The position numbers and the translations under genes are program-made. 9,160 bases of DNA from NCBI GenBank assembly GCA_009700405.1, contig WLMD01000061.1, positions 1 through 9,160 on the forward strand. Direction: 5' to 3'. Of the stretch, positions 6,206 through 9,160 are shown piece by piece. Numbering within the stretch: position 1 is the first letter of the stretch; every line of letters starts with the position of its first letter. The notes below the pieces were generated by a model that saw only the letters and a list, made by a program, of their open reading frames with translations, had not been told where the DNA came from and did not search any database. The DNA is from Actinomycetota bacterium (lineage in GTDB: Bacteria; Actinomycetota; Actinomycetes; Nanopelagicales; Nanopelagicaceae).

Positions 6206-7804
6206 TTAACTGATTTTTCGCAGCACGCGTCCGGTTCTGGCACCAGTGTGAGATCCATTATCGACAACTATGGTTCCGTTCACCGTGACTAGGCGAATTC
6301 CTTCTGGGTAAACCCTTGGAACTTCAACGGTGGAATTACTTCGCACCCTTTCTGCGTCGAATACAACGATGTCGGCAAAGTATCCCTCTTCCAGAATTCC
6401 ACGCTTTGCGATTCCAAAACGAGTAGCTGGCTTAGATGTCATCTTATGGATCGCTGTTTCAAGGGAGATCGTTTTCTTCTCTCTGACGTGATGGGCTAAG
6501 TATTCGATATGTCCAGAATACGGGTGCTGGCTCATGGTGACATCGCTCAAAGGTCCATGATCAATGCTGGTGTAGCCGTCGACTCCCAAACTAAATTCTG
6601 GATGAGAAATCATTTCGGCAAGATGGGCGTCAGTGAATAGCTCACCAATACTAATCAAGTCGTTCATTTCTGATCCGGCTCTCATCATGATGTCAAAGAA
6701 AGTATCCCACTCATCTTTCTTCACGATCTTTGCGATAGCGGTGATAGTCAGACCGCTAAACTCTGGAAAATCAGCATCGCCCGATAAGCGGACACGATCC
6801 CACTGGCCCTTATGAATAAATCTCCAATAACGATCACAATCTAATCGAAGACGATCTCGGACTAAATTATCCTTAAGTGCTCTCGCTGCTTCTGCGTAAC
6901 CATCTTCAATAAGCCATTCAGGGAAGATTGCAGCGAGTTCACCAAGGCCATACTTAAATGGTGTCGTATCTGCAGAAACATCGATGCCTTGATCCTTGGC
7001 TTTCATCATCATGTCGACTGCGCGCGCCCATCCATTTTCTGGAGCGTTAGTGTCATGGCGAACATTGAAGTGTGAAATCTGAGCGGCCACATTTCCAATC
7101 TTGGCCAGGTCGAGTAATTCTTGTATTGATTCAAAGAGTCTTGAATCACGATTACGGACATGGCTTGTATAGATGCCATTGTGGCGGCCGAGCTCTTTGA
7201 CTAGGTATTCCAATTCGCCTTGTTTAGAGAAAGTGCCCGGAGTAAATTCGAGCCCCGTTGATAGACCCAATGCGCCAGCCTCCATGGCTTCTGCGATATA
7301 GCCGGCCATTCGCTTGAGTTGTTGGTCTGTAACTTGCTCTTTTGCAAACACGCCTGCAGCAGAGCGAATGGTGTTGTGTCCAACAAAACATGCAACGTTT
7401 GCGGAGATACCGCCATCTTCAAAGCTGCGCAGGTACTCACCGAAAGTGGGCCAGTGAAAAGTTCCCTCGAATGCATATGAGCGCATACGGGCAGCAATCA
7501 AATGTTCAGACTCGGGAGAGTAGGGAGCGTTAGACATGCCACAGTTGCCAACAATCTCGGTTGTAACTCCCTGACGAATTGAGCTGTGAGACTCTCTATT
7601 TGAGTGCAAAGTAAAATCTGAATGGCTATGAGGATCAACAAACCCAGGTGCCACTATCAGGTCAGTTGCATCGATTTCTACTCTAGCGGTGGGCACTCTT
7701 CCAATAGCGACGATTGTTTCGCCAGAAATGCCTATGTCAGCCCGGTATCTTGCCTTGCTCGTTCCATCAATGATCCATCCGTTGCGGATTGCTAGATCTA
7801 ACAT
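6206..7804 (-). CDS. N-acyl-D-amino-acid deacylase (D-aminoacylase) family amidohydrolase
   Basis: Likely a zinc-dependent amidohydrolase that removes the acyl group from N-acyl-D-amino acids. The 532 residues have an N-terminal beta-sandwich segment (LAIRNGWIIDGT, 4-15), a TIM-barrel core and a C-terminal RGILEEGYFADIVVFD return strand (468-483). Seen residues fit the D-aminoacylase metal site: His59 and His61 in GFVDPHSHSDF, Cys88 in VGNCG, His215 in TSHVRN, His245 in ISHFNV, and Asp409 in GVDGYTS as probable catalytic acid. Known D-aminoacylases carry a comparable His/His/Cys/His/His/Asp set. The segment between His245 and Asp409 is long (163 residues, including about 312-400), an insert variable in the family. 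The frame stays open upstream to 7912, but those 36 codons overlap the ATPase gene and do not resemble the family, so I chose the ATG at 7804, one base after the ATPase stop. No signal peptide is seen, so the enzyme is cytoplasmic. The exact substrate is unknown. Confidence 0.88.
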   Translation of the reverse strand: MLDLAIRNGWIIDGTSKARYRADIGISGETIVAIGRVPTARVEIDATDLIVAPGFVDPHSHSDFTLHSNRESHSSIRQGVTTEIVGNCGMSNAPYSPESEHLIAARMRSYAFEGTFHWPTFGEYLRSFEDGGISANVACFVGHNTIRSAAGVFAKEQVTDQQLKRMAGYIAEAMEAGALGLSTGLEFTPGTFSKQGELEYLVKELGRHNGIYTSHVRNRDSRLFESIQELLDLAKIGNVAAQISHFNVRHDTNAPENGWARAVDMMMKAKDQGIDVSADTTPFKYGLGELAAIFPEWLIEDGYAEAARALKDNLVRDRLRLDCDRYWRFIHKGQWDRVRLSGDADFPEFSGLTITAIAKIVKKDEWDTFFDIMMRAGSEMNDLISIGELFTDAHLAEMISHPEFSLGVDGYTSIDHGPLSDVTMSQHPYSGHIEYLAHHVREKKTISLETAIHKMTSKPATRFGIAKRGILEEGYFADIVVFDAERVRSNSTVEVPRVYPEGIRLVTVNGTIVVDNGSHTGARTGRVLRKIS

Positions 7805-7805
7805 A

Positions 7806-8576
7806 TCAATCCGTGTGAGACAAGATTGCAGAGAGGAAGTCCTTGGTTCTTTGTTGCGTTGGTTTATCAAATAGAACTGCAGGATCGCCTTCTTCGACAA
7901 TCTTTCCATCATCCATGAAAATTACTCGGTCTGCTACTTGGCGAACGAATCCCATTTCATGAGTGACAACAAGCATTGTCATTCCATCGTTTGCCAGAGT
8001 GCGCATTACTGCGAGAACTTCTCCAACAATCTCAGGATCAAGTGCGCTCGTAGCTTCATCAAAGAGCATGACCTGAGGATTCATTGCCAGGGCTCGAGCA
8101 ATCGCAACTCTTTGCTGTTGACCTCCAGATAGCTCTTCTGGATAAGCATCAGCTTTTTCAGGAAGTCCAACTTGCTTCAACAAGCGAGTAGCTTTTTCTT
8201 CGTAGATTTCAGCTTTCTCTTTGAGAACATATCTTGGCCCCGCCATTATGTTTTCTTTGGCAGTCATATGAGGGAAAAGATTAAACTGTTGGAACACCAT
8301 CCCAACTTTGGATTGCAAGTGAGCAATTTTGTTCCCAGAGAGTTTCGAGGGGTCATGACTATCAATGGTGATTCTCTCGCCATCAATCACTATCACTCCA
8401 GCATTGGGCTTTTCGAGAAAATTAATACACCGGAGAAGCGTCGATTTACCACTTCCAGAAGGTCCAATAATGCCAATTACCTCACCTTTAGCAACGCTCA
8501 AAGAGAGGGAGTCCAACACTAAATTATCCCCAAAACTCTTAGATAGGTTTTCTACTTGGACCATTGGAGTGCTCAT
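7806..8576 (-). CDS. Polar amino acid ABC importer, ATP-binding subunit (GlnQ/HisP type)
   Basis: ATPase that powers uptake through the adjacent permease at the inner face of the membrane. At 256 residues it has the usual polar-amino-acid-transporter length. Seen in order: A-loop Phe15, Walker A GPSGSGKST (38-46), Q-loop VFQQFNLFPHMT (94-105), ABC signature LSGGQQQRVAIARALA (149-164), Walker B VMLFDE (169-174), D-loop SALD (177-180), and H-loop His206 in VVTHEMGF. The tail VEEGDPAVLFDKPTQQRTKDFL (227-248) is typical of the GlnQ/HisP/ArtP group, and no regulatory domain follows. The ATG overlaps the permease stop as ATGA, and GAGG (complement of 8584-8587) lies seven bases upstream. The stop is one base before the deacylase ATG. 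The substrate class, polar or charged amino acids or derivatives, is inferred from family and context. Confidence 0.95.
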   Translation of the reverse strand: MSTPMVQVENLSKSFGDNLVLDSLSLSVAKGEVIGIIGPSGSGKSTLLRCINFLEKPNAGVIVIDGERITIDSHDPSKLSGNKIAHLQSKVGMVFQQFNLFPHMTAKENIMAGPRYVLKEKAEIYEEKATRLLKQVGLPEKADAYPEELSGGQQQRVAIARALAMNPQVMLFDEATSALDPEIVGEVLAVMRTLANDGMTMLVVTHEMGFVRQVADRVIFMDDGKIVEEGDPAVLFDKPTQQRTKDFLSAILSHTD

Positions 8577-9160
8577 GCTGAAACCTCATTTTTTATTGGC
8601 CTGACATTCTTTCGGGCGTATCCATTCTTCATTCTTTTTTCTAGATAGGTTACGAGTTGGATTGCCGGGAAGCCGACCATGAAATACATTACAAAGACCA
8701 TAATATAAATAGTCATGTAGTCATAAGTTGCACCTGCCGCAATCTGGCCCTTAAACATCAATTCCTGAATTGTTACGGCTGATGCCAAGGAGGTGTCTTT
8801 AAACAATGACACCACATAATTGCCCAGGGATGGAATCAAAGTTCTAAATGCCTGAGGGAATATCACTCTGGCCATGGCGGTTGATTTAGTCATACCAATT
8901 GCAGCAGCGGCATCGTGTTGGCCTTTTGGCACTGCCTCGATGCCACCACGATAAACCTCAGAAAGGTAGGCCGTGACATTTAGTGAGAGTCCTATATATG
9001 CAGCCATGAATGGCCCTAGGCGAATACCTACAAAAGGCAACGCAAAGTAAATAAAGATTAATTGAACCAACAGCGGCGTGGATCTAACAATGGTGACGTA
9101 GCAGGTAACCGCGAACCTCAGAATTCGAATGCTTGACATCTTCGCGAGTGCGACGAAAAC
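8573..9160 (-). CDS. Polar amino acid ABC importer, membrane permease (HisM/GlnP type), 5' end beyond window
   Basis: Transmembrane subunit partnering the downstream ATPase. The frame stays open to the window edge and gives 195 residues. The ATG at 9139 is probably internal, because the upstream codons read VFVALAK, matching the usual first-helix end before the RSTPLLVQ signature. The start therefore lies outside. Seen in fragment numbering: RSTPLLVQLIFIYFALP (26-42), the hallmark of HisM-type permeases; hydrophobic segments at about 27-45, 50-66, 114-130 and 149-171; and the EAA-type coupling loop GGIEAVPKGQHDAAAAIGMTK (72-92) followed by FPQAFR (101-106), which docks on the ATPase. The basic C-terminal tail (KRMKNGYARKNVRPIK, 175-190) faces the cytoplasm. 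It overlaps the ATPase gene by four bases. A substrate-binding protein gene would be expected beyond 9160. Specificity cannot be read from this fragment. Confidence 0.93.
   Translation of the reverse strand, partial: VFVALAKMSSIRILRFAVTCYVTIVRSTPLLVQLIFIYFALPFVGIRLGPFMAAYIGLSLNVTAYLSEVYRGGIEAVPKGQHDAAAAIGMTKSTAMARVIFPQAFRTLIPSLGNYVVSLFKDTSLASAVTIQELMFKGQIAAGATYDYMTIYIMVFVMYFMVGFPAIQLVTYLEKRMKNGYARKNVRPIKNEVSA

Noticed and set aside
7201..7497. 98-codon - strand frame inside the deacylase gene
   Set aside because: It is an alternate frame of a gene whose metal-site motifs span the region, and its product resembles no family.
9137..9139. ATG as the permease start
   Set aside because: In-frame upstream codons to the window edge continue the expected helix, and HisM-type permeases need an additional N-terminal segment before RSTPLLVQ.
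1..9160. CRISPR array, tRNA or rRNA gene, insertion sequence, prophage or defence system
   Set aside because: The coding density is almost complete with recognisable housekeeping and transport genes. The only gaps over 25 nt are 130 and 71 nt, and neither holds such elements.

Overview
The window looks like a chromosomal stretch of a low-GC actinobacterium (roughly 45-50% GC by eye). The best guess is a streamlined freshwater lineage of the Nanopelagicales/acI type. Evidence for Actinobacteria: LysS, CoaX and the short single-domain N-acetylglutamate synthase resemble the mycobacterial LysS1, CoaX and Rv2747 types from memory, ClpC is of the actinobacterial ClpC1 type, and the order nadC-coaX-lysS-clpC follows the mycobacterial panC/panD-coaX-lysS-(lsr2)-clpC1 neighbourhood. 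Moderate GC and near-zero spacing between genes suggest a compact genome. The genus is inference.

Left half, + strand (1-6134): the 3' part of nadC (NAD synthesis), coaX (first step of coenzyme A synthesis), lysS (lysyl-tRNA synthetase) and argA (first step of arginine synthesis) form a tight run. Junctions are 0 nt (nadC/coaX), 20 nt (coaX/lysS) and a 1-nt overlap (lysS/argA), so they are probably one operon. After a 130-nt gap holding a 10-bp inverted repeat and smaller dyads comes clpC, with its own strong ribosome binding site. It encodes the Hsp100 unfoldase that feeds the ClpP protease.

Right half, - strand (6206-9160): read in its own direction, this is the 3' part of a polar amino acid ABC permease, its ATPase, and an N-acyl-D-amino-acid deacylase-type amidohydrolase. 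The first two overlap by ATGA. The last two are one base apart. This looks like a translationally coupled import-and-deacylation module. The rest of the permease, any substrate-binding protein and the promoter lie beyond 9160.

The two halves converge on a 71-nt spacer (6135-6205) with only weak hairpins. I see no RNA genes, insertion sequences, CRISPR arrays or prophage genes. Most of the window is ordinary housekeeping content. The parts most worth a second look are the deacylase-transporter coupling, and the lysS-clpC interval, where argA sits in the position that mycobacteria give to lsr2.
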